Below, piece by piece: positions 36,925 through 48,266 of a stretch of DNA of 64,000 bases. The notes under the pieces were generated by a model. The model ran no database searches and had not been told where the DNA came from. It worked only from the letters and a program-made list of their open reading frames with translations. This stretch comes from Circinella umbellata. Lineage: Eukaryota > Mucoromycota > Mucoromycetes > Mucorales > Lichtheimiaceae. How positions within the stretch are numbered: the stretch's first letter is position 1; every line of letters starts with the position of its first letter. The position numbers and the translations under genes were made by a program. Location: positions 248,001 through 312,000 of the forward strand of contig JAIWNF010000036.1 in assembly GCA_025093555.1 (NCBI GenBank), written 5' to 3'.

Positions 36925-39900
36925 CTATATTTCTATTCTACGTGCCATTGGAATTACGACAATCTTGGATGTATTTGGGTTTCCTTGTGGACCGTATGCT
37001 ACAATAGCTACTTGGGAAGAGATGCGGTGAACTGGTAATATTGAGTGACGATCATCTGCCATAAAACGATTACGCCACTCCTCAAGACCTTGTTGTTCGA
37101 AACGTTGACCTGCTTCAGTACGATACCAACGGACATATGCGAAATAATGTTGTTTTGGCATCCGATCAACAACAAGTAAATGGCTAAAATAATATTGTAC
37201 TTGACCTGTCCAAGCTACAACATCACCATGTTGAAGGAATAGAGCTTGTATATGCGATCCTCGAATTGACTTTGATAATGCTGACCGATATTGCTGACCA
37301 AATATTTCGATCGATCGGAACTTTTCCACCTCATTATAACAACATATTCTTCCTGGCGTTTGCTGCAGAATACTATAGACTCCATCATAATGTTGTTGGT
37401 AATGCTGTAACAATAATTCGTATGATTGCCCATTGAATCTTGTTTTTTGCCCTTCTGTCATTGATAATAATGTGTCTGCTGGTAGTGGCTCGCTCCCAAT
37501 AACGTCGATACTCGGATCCGAAGACAATTGATTGAAGATAAGTGGGTTGTATTGTGCTTGATTTTGTTGATAAGGTGTATGTGATTGACCAGCAATCTTT
37601 AATAAAACCTCTAGTTCTTGTGGGCGACCCACCAAACGACTGCTTATTCTTGTACGAATAAAATCAAGAGCACCAGTTTTTTCAATGAAACGTTTCATAA
37701 ATGTCAATTCGAAGGAATCTTTTTGGTTTGTTTCTGCATCCTTCATGAAACCGTTGTACCTCTCAAAGCTGAACAACCAATACGTATATATGGTGGGAAA
37801 AATCCTCGATTGTTTCGCGTAAATGAAGATGAAGATGCATATTTGGTGTTATGCACTCTGGACCGTATAAAGAAGAACAACGCCCCACAAATCCTTTCAA
37901 CAATCGATCAGCATCATCAATCTCCTCGTATGTGATAGACGTCTTGGAAAGGATACGGCAGGCATCAACAAATTTCATCCAATTATTCAAATGGGCGGCG
38001 GGAAGTTTATTTTTGAGCACAAATGGAGAATATACTAGGCACCATGCTTTCCAGTCAGCAGCTGTCATGAATCCAAACTTGCGTTCAATTTTTCGATTCA
38101 AAGATGGGACGCCAGGTGGCAATACGATACCATCCGCCAATTCTTGCATGTCAGATCCATCAGCATTGGTGAGCAACCCATGTTCTCTCCATATACGCAC
38201 CATTCGATCAGCAGTTCCAAGAAAAAGGTTATGCATGGGGTCTATCAAAACGCTACGCACGGGATCAAAATATGGGAGGCGGTGAATTTGTGACCATCTT
38301 GTACCTGTTTCGCGTTCTATACGCGTACGTGCTGCCTGGGTTCTTGCTTCCAACCATTGCGCTGCAGCTGATGCGTTGCTTTCACGAGTTCGTAATCCAT
38401 GTTCGCGATCAATAACATTTCCCGAATAATCGAGGTTAGATGTTCCTGGAAAAACAACAAACTCTCTTGTACATTTGTGACATGCTCGGGTGCTACTGTG
38501 TGATGTAAATCCTCCTACTTTGCGGGCAGCAGGGATGTCACAAGCAATATTCAACAAGGCAGCGCGAATAAGTGTACCATTGGGCTCTTGATATGTTGGA
38601 ATTGTGATACCATTGAACAAACGAAGTAGTGAATCCACGAGAGGTTCCAAATAGGAGTTTATTTCATAGTACTCGGTTCTTTTGGTCCAGGCATAACACC
38701 AACAAGGATAACATTTTCGATTTTGAAACGATCAGCACGAGGTAGATTGTTACATACAAGATATATGGCACCACATGAATAACCACTATCAAATGGTGCG
38801 AACCAATCAATATTCAATGTGAGCATTAATGAACGTGGTGTTTCAACGAAAGGTAAACCAGTGCTGGGATCAAGGAGGTCATACCACATCATACCATCGT
38901 AAACGTCATTGAAGAGACCTGGCTCCATTGGCCGACTTTTCCATTGTTCAATTTTTTCTTCAAAATTTTCGCGCATAAAAAGTCGTTTCAAACTGTCTTC
39001 CAAAGGATAATATGCATATTTTTTATATGGGGTTCCACGACTATTTGATGATGCTGTTGACTTTAATAATGGTGTATCGCAAAGAGTACCATTCATACGT
39101 CTACTTGGATTTGTACAATTTGGTGGACCTGGTAATGGATAAATAGCATGACAAGTTGGACACGCACTAAACATTCGAAGGTCCTCAGTCAAATAATCAA
39201 AGCCAATCCATTTTTTCATGCCAGCGATCGAATGTGGAATACATTGACGAATTTCTTCACCGCCAAAACTACCGATCAACACAGAAATGAAGCTAATGAG
39301 AGTGTTTGCCATACGTTCGGATATGTGGTTGATTTGAAAAAGAACGAGGAAGACAAAATATAGATTAAAGGATGTTGTAGATGATCGAGTGGACTACTAG
39401 TAGGTACGTTGATTTCATGAGCTGAATATAATATACATAATGTTAATAATTGATAACTTGGTTTTATCTATTTTTTATTTCATCCATTTTTTTTATTTCA
39501 TCCATTTTTTTTATTCATCCATTTTTTTATTCCATCCATTTTTTTTATTCCATCCATTTTTTTTTCATTTGATTCAATATACATACCTTCATTATCGTCA
39601 ACAATCGCACCATCAAACTCGATATCAATGGCTGGACGAATTTCTTCATCGCTATTGACACCATGCTCTTCATCTTGGTGTGCATCAAACTGCTCGGGCA
39701 AGAGACCATCAACTACAAATAGTTAGGATGGTATTTATTATTATATACTCGATTATTTGTTCAGCGTCTTTCCACGATATTACATATTATTGATATCTTA
39801 CCATCAGCATATTCATTTTCATCATTATAATCTTCGCCATAACCATCATCATAATCGGTAACATTATTATTATTGACATCATCATATTGATTATTATCTA

Positions 39901-40158
39901 TATCCATTTCTGTATCACCGTCTATGTTACATGCATGTGGTTAGTTTTGTACAACTTCTCAGTTTTTCAAGTATAAAATATATTATTCATACCATCACTT
40001 TCAATGGAGGGAGCACCTGTTATAGCTTCATTTATAATGGCAGCATTTTGATGTTCACGATACGTTCTTCCATTAACAAGCAAACCTCTTCCTAGATTAC
40101 GCTGTTGACACAAAGGACAAAAGCAAAGGTATAAACGAGTATCAATGATGTTTGACAT
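36925..40158 (-). pseudogene. Tnp2-type transposase of the CACTA element, frameshifted
   Basis: N-terminal exons begin at 40158 (MSNIIDTRLYLCFCPLCQQR, a Cys-pair motif), then 39919-39827 and 39714-39590 (acidic), then the core. Core signatures match the Tnp2 family: FSACPTCHAIYPLPGPP, MLTLNIDWFAPFDSGYSCGA, FKIENVILVGVMPGPKEPS, LEPLVDSLLRLFNGI, HSSTRACHKC, and FSFERYNGFMKDAETNQKD. Open blocks are 39312-38659, 38650-37763 and 37776-36925. The frame breaks at about 39340-39350, at 38650-38662 (between KEPS and NSYLEPLVD) and near 37790-37810 (before IYTYWLFSFERYNG). No introns fit these points, so the gene is inactive as read. Confidence 0.8.
39470..39570. repeat. T-rich minisatellite in a transposase intron
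   Basis: About five copies of TTATTTCATCCATTTTTT (16-19 bp, varied to ATTCCATCCATTTTTT) between the acidic exon and the core of the Tnp2 gene. Confidence 0.8.
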
Positions 40159-40613
40159 GGTGAGAATACGGTAAGTGAAAGTAGTAAGATTGGATAGAAA
40201 TAATATGAAAGTAGTTTTTTTTTCTTTCTCTAGTCACTCTCTTTTTATATTGAATTTTATCATCTACTTTTTGCTGTTGTTATTACTCTTACAATTACTA
40301 TATTTATTTTATCATCCATAACGTTATACTACTTTTTCTTGGCACGTCGATGACATGAATGTATAGTAAGTATCACTTTATTTTTATTTATTTTTGATAA
40401 TAATAAATTAATAGCTTTTGAATTATTGCAGCAGTTCATCTTGGCGCCTTGGCAGTATAAATTTGTAGTAAGTTATTATTATGAATTTAATTCCAAAACA
40501 CGCCTTCTTGGCAACTCTCCTTAATAGGTAATTGTCAATGTCAATTTATAAAAATATACACGAGGAAAACATGAATTATTAATGGATATTTTATTATTAT
40601 TATATTGCTTGGC

Positions 40614-41329
40614 TTAGATCACGAATAAGTCTTTATAATTGCACATGTTCAGCTCCCGGTTGCAATTATCCAACTTTTCCTCCAACAACTTAATGATCGT
40701 TTGATGTTCGATCGTATATTCTTCGGCACATGCTTCCATCATGGCTTCATTAGCAGTTGTGTGCCAATCCTGCAACTGCTCCTCAAGTTCCTCCTTTCCT
40801 CCGAATACACCTTTCTTTTTGCTGCAGTTACAGCCTTTTCCATATCTTTTTTATAACGAATGTCTTCGTTTTTGTCATCTATTTCACGTTGAAGATCATC
40901 GTAGATCCTTTTCTTAAGATTCACTTGAGCGACACTAATTAAGCTCAGTTAGAATGCAGGTAAGTGCGCTATACTGTTATAATAAAAACAATGGCTTACA
41001 GTTTTTCATCAATAAAAGAGCTCAACTCGGCACCAAATTTTCCCTCCTGGTGCTCTTTCTTCAAATATTCCAAAACTTCAGCACAATAAGGTGACAACTC
41101 ATTTTGCGGCACATTAGAAAGGATATCAAACAATGCTTTAATACTATTCAAAATTTACTAGCACTCAATATAATGACAGGTAATAAAAATATTTTATAAT
41201 ACAATAATGATTTAGAAGAACATACAACATTGTTTCTCGACCGTATAGTTGTCCCAATAACGTGTGGAAACTCATTCCATCGCTTTCAATGGTTTGTTGT
41301 TTGGTATTTTTGCTATTAATAAAAGACAT
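40614..41329 (-). pseudogene. coiled-coil protein gene of the CACTA element, frameshifted
   Basis: Begins MSFINSKNTKQQTIESDGMS at 41329, with two further exons (one containing LFDILSNVPQNELSPYCAEV, then KKRIYDDLQREIDDKNEDIR). The remainder continues in another frame (GKEELEEQLQDWHTTANEAM, IIKLLEEKLDNCNRELNMC) to a TAA at 40616-40614. The frame change lies near 40835-40850, in the A/G-rich stretch. The Glu/Lys/Gln heptads suggest a coiled coil. It sits between the right terminal repeat and the transposase, same strand, so it is probably an element gene. Function unknown. Confidence 0.5.
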
Positions 41330-41984
41330 TTTTTTTAAAAATCAAATAAAGGTGTCAAAAAAGCTGAATAAAAAAAAGTTAATTATCCTTTATTATTATC
41401 GTTCATAAACAATCATGTAAAAGTATATCTTGTGATGTGATTTTCCTCTACAATTGTCCTCCCCTTGCTCCAAGAAAACTTTTCTTTTACCTACCCCCAA
41501 CTTAAAACTGTTTACCTCTCTTTTTACACGATCGTTTTTTTTCTACTAAACACTGTTGTGCATATTTTTTTTTTACTATGCATAAAAATACTTTTTTTAT
41601 TACTCTCAACTTCCCCTATTTTTTATTCTTGGCTTAAATGGACCCCCTCACCGCAAATAAAAAAAAACATTTGTTTGAGACTATAACTGATAGAGATTTA
41701 CTTTCTGATGACTTATTGCGTTTACTGATCTATTTTTTTTTTAAATCAGAAAGGTTTCCATTTCATTCATTAATATATTTTTGTCGGCAACTTGAACTTA
41801 TAAAATAGCTTTTATGGTTATACGTAACTGAAATTACTTTTTAAAACTAGAATATAACCCCCTGCCCAAATCGTGCAGCAACTTGCATCCACTTAGTAAA
41901 TTCTTATGTTTTATTTATATCATCATAAAAAATCGGGGTATGTCTCCCCCAACCAGGATTCTTAGGAATCCACAACTTTTTAAC

Positions 41985-42013
41985 TTGTGGATTCTTAATT
42001 GTTTGCGCAGTGT
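41985..42013 (-). repeat. right terminal inverted repeat of the CACTA element
   Basis: 29 bp ending GTTTGCGCAGTGT, exact reverse complement of 34585-34613, followed by the AA target duplication at 42014-42015. Confidence 0.9.
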
Positions 42014-43162
42014 AAAATATGGACAAGTTGCTCAAATTCGGGCATGTGTCTCCTCAAAAAACCATGTTTTCAAAGGCGAAGCTACCGCCCTTATTGATAT
42101 CTCTTTGCTTGGTGATAAAACACCTCAGTTTCCTCGTTTCATTCATCTCGAATCGCCTTTTCCAGCCAAAGCACACATACGGGTCAAAGGAATGCCTCCT
42201 TATTGCAGCTATTGTCGAACAGAAGGTCATTACATTTCCAAATGTAATAATCTCAAAGAACAAAGAAAAACTCGTAAACATCCCTATACTAGTTGTGGTG
42301 ATACAGATCATCTCAATGAAATTGATGTCTGCTGCAAAAATCACACTCCAGTGGTGATTCCTATTCCACCTTCACCTATCAGCAAACAGGCCACTATTAC
42401 CACCACCGAATCTTTCAACAAAAAGTTACACGAATTCGATACATACATGGCCGATCATCGAACAGGCACATCTATGTGGGACAGTCGTTATGCCCCAACA
42501 AACATTTCTGATGACCAGGTTTATCACAACTATGCCACCATCCGCTTACCATCCAGTGCACCTTCAACTCCTACCAGTGATTGGGCCTTTGATCATCACC
42601 AATATCTTCTCCTTTCGCAACGCCTTGATAGTCTTCACCAAGAGCACCAGCAACAACATTTCAATTTGTTATAGACTAGACCTGTCTATAGTGAACTTTT
42701 AACCAGGTCAATAAATGATACAGTAGAAAAAGAGGTTAATTTTTTTATTTTTCCAGCCCAGCAGCCCTTTTATACTGCTGAACCGGCTTGTACAACCCAT
42801 ATAACCATGAGTTCGCTTTTACCGAAGTCTGCCTGTTACCAAGTCTGTAACACAATTCAACTTCAACTTCAAATTCAACCTCTTTTTTACCCTCATCTTT
42901 GGTACAACCTTTGACTGACGTTTCACCAACACCAGACACTCCATCCTCCGAATTATCTAATGATACAGTTCATGCCACCACCTTTCCTTCTCCAATGGAG
43001 GGAATTCAATCAAATAATAGCAACACCAGCTCGTCCAACCTTTCTCGACATGCACAACTCTCTCCATCACCTTCACCCAATAATGAGGTAAATTCTGTCC
43101 CTTCTAAAATTACTACACGTTATGGACGCACTATCAAATGGCCACGTCGTTTATCCTATTAA
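42014..43162 (+). pseudogene. LINE ORF1, 3' part with CCHC zinc knuckle
   Basis: Continues the ORF1 frame after the CACTA insert: KYGQVAQIRACVSSKNH, then GMPPYCSYCRTEGHYISKC (a C-x2-C-x4-H-x4-C knuckle), then a Pro/Ser/Thr-rich tail to a TAG at 42672-42674. Coding character persists to about 42900. The last block, 42899-43162, is in another frame and ends KITTRYGRTIKWPRRLSY. The knuckle binds nucleic acid. ORF1 is broken by at least the TAG and one frameshift. Confidence 0.7.
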
Positions 43163-43227
43163 TAAAAAAAAAAAAAAAAAAACAAAACAAAAACCGATCT
43201 TTATTTATCTCTTAATTTACATAATTA

Positions 43228-43375
43228 ATGGCTGACTTATCTACTAACAAATCGATTATTCTTGGAACCCTTAATGTACGGGGTCTTCAAGGCGTTGCTC
43301 AAAATCTCAACACTAATAACCATCATAAAGATCACCCAAAAAAACAATTATTACGATATCTTATATATAATAAAC
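43228..43375 (+). pseudogene. LINE ORF2 start, N-terminal endonuclease strand
   Basis: Starts MADLSTNKSIILGTLNVRGL, the first beta strand of an APE-type endonuclease (LNVRGL motif), and runs to LLRYLIYN. There the PIF1-helicase segment interrupts it. The frame would resume at about 45137 (NNNSPLSPNILAIQEHNV). Confidence 0.65.
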
Positions 43376-43538
43376 AATTCAATAAAATTACCTTCCTTAT
43401 ATGGATTAGGCTTTTTTTTCTAACCCAACTGATTTTTATCTTACTGCTACAACCTCGAAAATAATTTTTTTCTGCGTATTTACATACAATATTATTTGTT
43501 GTCTCTAAACTTCAATACTTCTTATTCCTCAAACACAG

Positions 43539-44770
43539 ATACTCAGTGAAGCAAGATTTATTATCTGGGATGAAGCACCAATGTTTCATAAGTTTGCATT
43601 AGAGACTGTTGATCGGTTACTGAGGGAAACCACAAGTATTAATGAATGACAGCTGCTCCATGTTCCGTTTGGTGAAAAGCCTGTTGGTATAGGTGATTAT
43701 TTTCGGCAAACTCTCCCTATTATAACTAAGGGCACAAAAGCAAATTTTCTAGATGCCTCTTTGATCAATTCTTACGTATCTTTTTCATAACAACATTGTT
43801 CATCGACTTCGTCTCACTCAAAATATGCGTGTTCAACAAAGCTCTGATTCAGCAGTTGCTACTCAACCTCAGCAATTTGCTGATCATCTTTTACGCATAG
43901 GTGAAGGAAGAGAATCAGAAACAAATATTCCTGATTCTGATGCTGTAACTATTGATTTGCCTTGCGAATCATGTATCACAAGTAGCAGCCTTACAACTGT
44001 TGTAGGAGCTGCTTATCCCAACTTGAAGATGAATTATAATGATCGCAATTATATGACAGATTGTGCTATTTTACCACCCTACAATGACTACGTCCGTGAA
44101 CTTAATAATGCAGTACATTATATTTTTCCTCGCGAATAATATGAATACTTTTTTTCTGATAACATCGTTGATTCTGAAGCATTTGCCACAATTCATCCAT
44201 CTGAATATCTAAACACGACTTCATTAAACAACTATCCTCCACATCAAGTATCGCTTAGACTACATTAACCAATTATGCTATTTCATAATATCAATCCCCA
44301 AAAGGGTTTATGTAATGAAACACACTTAATATGTCTAAACTTTTACCACACGTTATAGAAGCTAAAATTTCCCAAGGACATTTTGCAGGTATCATATAAC
44401 TTTCCTTTTTTAACTTTATTAATGTTCTATAAAATAGTTTATATACCTATGTTTTCTATGCTATCATTTAGGTGAAATTGTCTATATCCCTCGCATTACT
44501 CTATACTCTAAAGACAATGACCTTCCATTTAAACTATGTCGCCGCCAATTTCCTGTTGTTCCTACATTCGTGATGACTATTAACAAATCACAAGGCCAAA
44601 CACTTGATCGCACTATACTTTGTCTATATAAACCTGTCTTTGCTCACGGCCAACTATATGTAGCATTATCTCGAGTATGCACACTAGACTCACTCTCTAT
44701 TTTTTTTTCTTCCTCTTTCTCCATCTTCTCCGGAACAATCTCCTCCACCTACCTCCTCCACTTCAAATAG
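43539..44770 (+). pseudogene. PIF1-like DNA helicase, C-terminal half, decayed
   Basis: Recognisable motifs in order: ARFIIWDEAPMFHKFALETV (motif II, DEAP), DYFRQTLPIITKGTKANF (motif III), MRVQQSSDSAVATQPQQFAD, a block with YMTDCAILPPYNDYVRELNN, then after an intron-like gap GEIVYIPRITLYSKDNDLPF, QFPVVPTFVMTINKSQGQTL and HGQLYVALSRV (motifs V/VI). Several stops and frame breaks occur (for example after REYYEY-like sequence at 44140 and near 44270). No Walker A motif is present, so the 5' half is missing. Confidence 0.75.
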
Positions 44771-44969
44771 CCAATATAGTTTACCAACAAGCTTTCTCTA
44801 ATCTGCATACCTAATAAAGAACTTGAACTTAGTATCTTAATAATGGTACTTCTAAAAGAGACATTAACATTTAGTTAATAGTCTAAAAAATGGAATTTTT
44901 TTTTGCTTTTATAATTTCATAGGAAAGAACATCAGTGTCACGAATAGTATAATTTAGAATTTTTATTGA

Positions 44970-45118
44970 AGTGGGCTGGGGGGTCTGGGGGGTGCCTGCC
45001 CCCCCCCCTCCAGAGAGGGGGTTTGGGGGCTTGCCCCCAATGAGCCGCCAAACCGCAGCTCCGGAGGGGTTGACACGAAGCGAAGCGGAGGGGCTCAACC
45101 CACGAAGGTGCGAAGGTG
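44970..45118. other. GC-rich island at the edge of the helicase insert
   Basis: About 150 bp of strongly G- and C-rich sequence in an AT-rich window. It has runs of six to nine G or C (for example CTGGGGGGTCTGGGGGG), GGGTTGA...TCAACCC inverted arms at about 45066-45101, and a GAAGCGAAGCGGAGG phrase. It may be a transposon terminus or G-quadruplex-forming DNA. Confidence 0.7.
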
Positions 45119-45124
45119 AAGAAG

Positions 45125-46116
45125 GCTCGTTTACATAATAATAACTCACCCCTCTCTCCCAATATATTAGCTATACAAGAACACAATGTCTCTCCCTCTA
45201 ATCATTGTAGCATAGAACTCTATCTCCAATCAGAACAGTCTTTTTGGTCTCCCTTCTGTGCCTTATTTAGAGAAACACTTCAAAGTTATTATAAATACAG
45301 AATTAAAAAGAAAGGATATAAAATTTAAAGATTCATCTATTATTTAAATTTAATTAAGGTTTAAAATTGATTATAATATTTGAAAATTAAAAAAAAATTA
45401 AATTTAATGTTTTATTTGAATATATGAAAAAAAATAAAATGTTTCAAGAAAATTAAAAAAGAAATGTTTCTCTTAGTTTAGATTCAAACATTCACTTTTC
45501 CCAACCCACTCAATTTCTCTCTGGTCATGTATTAATGACTCAGGTAACATATCTCAACAACATCGTTCAACCCTTCTACATCATCTGTATCTATAGACCC
45601 GCTCAACAGTCCCAACAACAATCTTTTTATCAAGAATTCAGCAACATTTGGTCCTCATTTTCACCAACTACTCGTCGTCACACTATTCTTCTTGGAGATT
45701 TTAATCTGCAACTTCACCGCCAACATCAAGCACCTTCCACCTGGCGCAACATTCTTGCAACTGAACTGGTAGACTGTATTACACCATCTGGTGGAACACC
45801 ACTTCCTACTTTCAAAAGTTCGCGTTACTGCTCCTGCATTGATTATATTTTTCGCGGATCTGACCTTGTCACCAAACGACCAGACGTGTTTTTCTTAGAC
45901 TCCGCTGACTGGACAGACCATTGTTTGCTAACAACTTGTATCCCTCTTCCTATCATCTCAGGGCCAGGTATATGGCGGTTTCATCCATCTTACCTTTCAC
46001 AAGACCCGTTTTTGGAAAAACTCTTTTATTTATTTGATGTTCTGGAAGAAAATTCATCTTCCACTCCTATTTCTCCACAAGAAGCATGGGATGCTCTAAA
46101 AGCAGCTGTTAAATAG
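45125..46116 (+). pseudogene. LINE ORF2 endonuclease domain
   Basis: Reads LSPNILAIQEHNVSPSNHCS ... FCALF, is interrupted by the MITE (45270-45472), then SLDSNIHFSQPTQFLSGHV and onward. APE-endonuclease signatures are the catalytic Glu in AIQEH, the GDFN motif in TILLGDFNLQLH, CIDYIFRGSDL, and TDH in SADWTDHCLL (SDH in most members). The frame ends at a TAG (46114-46116) after ALKAAVK; coding sequence continues beyond it (KRSQHRQLPFLQCERRRLLR). Confidence 0.75.
45270..45472. mobile_element. 203-bp AT-rich MITE in LINE ORF2
   Basis: Terminal inverted repeats GAGAAACA (45270-45277) and TGTTTCTC (45465-45472), with TTA on both sides (45267-45269, 45473-45475). The 3-bp TTA duplication fits PIF/Harbinger-type (Tourist-like) MITEs. 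Removing it with one TTA restores LINE ORF2 as CALF/SLDSNIHF in frame. No coding capacity. Confidence 0.75.
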
Positions 46117-48059
46117 CTGAGTCTTACTCATGGTCGCCAACTTAAACGCTCTCAACACCGTCAACTACCTTTTCTTCAATGTGAACGTCGTCGTCTGTTA
46201 CGCGAACCACAGCTAGACAATAATTCTCTTAATAATATCGAACATCAACTCGGAAATATACAAAATCAACAGATGAACACTCTTGCTCTGCATTCTCATC
46301 AAAATTGGTAGGAACAGGGCGAAAAAAATACAAAATATTTTACAATATTCTGAAACAACGTCAACAAAAACAATTCATTCATCAACTTCACTCCTCCCCC
46401 GATTCATCTGAATATCTATCTAACACATCCGACTTGCTAAACCTTACCCGAAATTTCTATAAAGAGTTATATACTCCAGCTGATATATCTACTGCAGACT
46501 TACAAGATTTACTTTCTTCTGTTCCGACTACTGCCAAATTGTCTCTACCATTACAAGAAAAAATCATACAACCAATTACAATAGCCGATCTCATACATCA
46601 ACTCAAATTTACTTTAACACAATCAAGTCCTGGCGTGGATGGTCTTCCCTACTCCTTTTGGCGGGTGGTGTTCGAACACCCTTATGTTGCACACCTGGCA
46701 ACCCAGGTTTATACTGATGCTCTACTTACACATAATTTTCCAAAGTCATGGCTGAAAACTGTGGTCGTATTACTCCCAAAAAAAGGTGATACCACCCTCT
46801 TGAAGAATTGGAGGCCAATCAGCCTCATCAACTGTGATTATAAGCTGCTTACAAAAATTTTGGCTCGATGCTTGGACCTCCGCAATTTAATCACTCCATT
46901 TCAAACTGGCTTTATGGCAGGCCAGTCTATTTCTGACAATGGTCTCCTCTCGCGCCTAGTCATGTCTCATGCTCAACTACAACAACATCATGGAGCAGCT
47001 TTTATGATGGATCAGGAAAAAGCATATGATCGGGTTCATCTAGTTTATCTGTCTCGTGTGCTGCAACATTTTGGTTTTCCCTCCGAATTTATTTTATGTA
47101 TCATTTCTCTTTCTTATTCTACTAATGTTCATATTAATGTGAATGGTCATATCTCAGCTCCCTTCACACAAAAACGTGGAGTGCGACAAGGGGATCCCAT
47201 TTCCCCCTTACTTTTTAATCTTGCTTTTGAACCTTGTCTTTCTTATATTTTATCTTCACCTTTACTTACTGGCTTTTCATTTTCACCTATTAGTTTTCTT
47301 CAACCGGCCGTTCTTCTGACTCCTCCTCCTCCTCCTTTGAAGCTACTTGCTTATGCCGATGATTTACTAGTCTTTATCAACTCACCACACGAAATTTAAC
47401 ACCTATTCAACATTTTACAAAAATATGGCAATGCTTCCAACAGTAAAATCAATATACAAAAAACAGAGGTGGTGTCCTTGTCAGGGACACCTCTCACCTC
47501 ATGGCTTCCTACTATTAACAACTTTAACATTACCACCATTCACAATTGTCTCAGTCCTCATGCGATTCGCTATCTTGGCTTTCCACTAACTTCACACCCT
47601 AATCAGCTCAAACATTATTTTTCCATCATCATCAACAAAATTGAACGTCATAGTGATTACTTACAGCAACGTAATCTTTCCATCAAAGGCAAAGGTTTGA
47701 TAGTCAATTCGCTACTTCTAAGTAAGTTATGGCACATTCTCACTGTAACACCGGCTTCACCATCTATCTTTCAACAAATTAAATCTATATGCCGGAAATT
47801 TCTAAAAACTGGCTACCCTCCTACATCTTGGAATTCTTACTGTCAACCTCGCTTTAAAGGTGACATTGGGCTTATTGATCCCTCCTTACAACAATCAGCA
47901 CTACAATCTCGTTGGATCTGTGGTCTCTTTGGCAATGGTCTAGCATCTTTTATTTATGTTTATATTATTTACATTGTATACCAGTTTTCTGAAGCTCTAA
48001 CCTTATTCCATGCTTTTTTTACTTCTACACCAATATCACACTTCCCAAAAGTCCTCTAG
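46117..48059 (+). pseudogene. LINE ORF2 reverse transcriptase domain
   Basis: After the TAG the frame continues (QLGNIQNQQMNTLALHSHQN), then a one-base frame change near 46325. The main RT block spans 46305-47399: TLTQSSPGVDGLPYSFWRVV, LKNWRPISLINCDYKLLTKI, DQEKAYDRVH, KRGVRQGDPISPLLFNLAFE, and LLAYADDLLVFIN with the catalytic YADD. A TAA at 47397-47399 and another frame lead into the thumb region (RYLGFPLTSHPNQLKHY, LSIKGKGLIVNSLLLSKLWH) ending at 48059. It copies RNA into DNA at the nicked target in intact elements; here it is inactive. Confidence 0.85.
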
Positions 48060-48266
48060 CCACTTATCGAATAACGTTATTTATATACATATATATATAT
48101 ATTCCTTATATAAATATATGTATTTTATATACACTTTTGTATACTAAAACATTATTATTCTTAAATTATACACATGTTATCTATATGCAGTTACATATTT
48201 AAAATACACTTACTATATTAGGTAACAGGTTACACATTTTTACATCATAAACATTTACCCAGATAC

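Larger units (their letters stand above)
34585..42013. mobile_element. CACTA/EnSpm DNA transposon, 7429 bp
   Basis: Bounded by 29-bp perfect terminal inverted repeats beginning ACACTGCGCAAACAATTAAG. The CACTG core fits the CACTA/EnSpm superfamily. Subterminal copies of AAGAATCCACAACTT occur in both orientations at both ends. It is flanked by AA (34583-34584) and AA (42014-42015), a 2-bp target duplication. Inside are a Tnp2-type transposase on the minus strand, an accessory gene on the plus strand and a coiled-coil gene on the minus strand. Removing the element plus one AA restores the LINE ORF1 frame. The transposase is frameshifted, so this copy is probably not autonomous. Confidence 0.85.
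43375..45130 (+). mobile_element. Helitron-like insert carrying a PIF1 helicase remnant
   Basis: About 1.75 kb separating LINE ORF2 LLRYLIYN from NNNSPLSPNILAIQE. It contains a decayed PIF1-family helicase and ends in a very GC-rich block. PIF1/RecD-like helicases of this type belong to Helitrons in fungi, but I could not locate the TC...CTRR termini or a Rep domain, so the class is inferred. Both junctions lie in AATAA-rich sequence and are accurate only to about 20 bp. Confidence 0.5.

Noticed and set aside
43375..45130. Calling the PIF1 insert a complete Helitron
   Set aside because: No Rep/HUH motif, no 5'-TC or CTRR-3' terminus with hairpin that I could fix; only the helicase C-terminal half is present.
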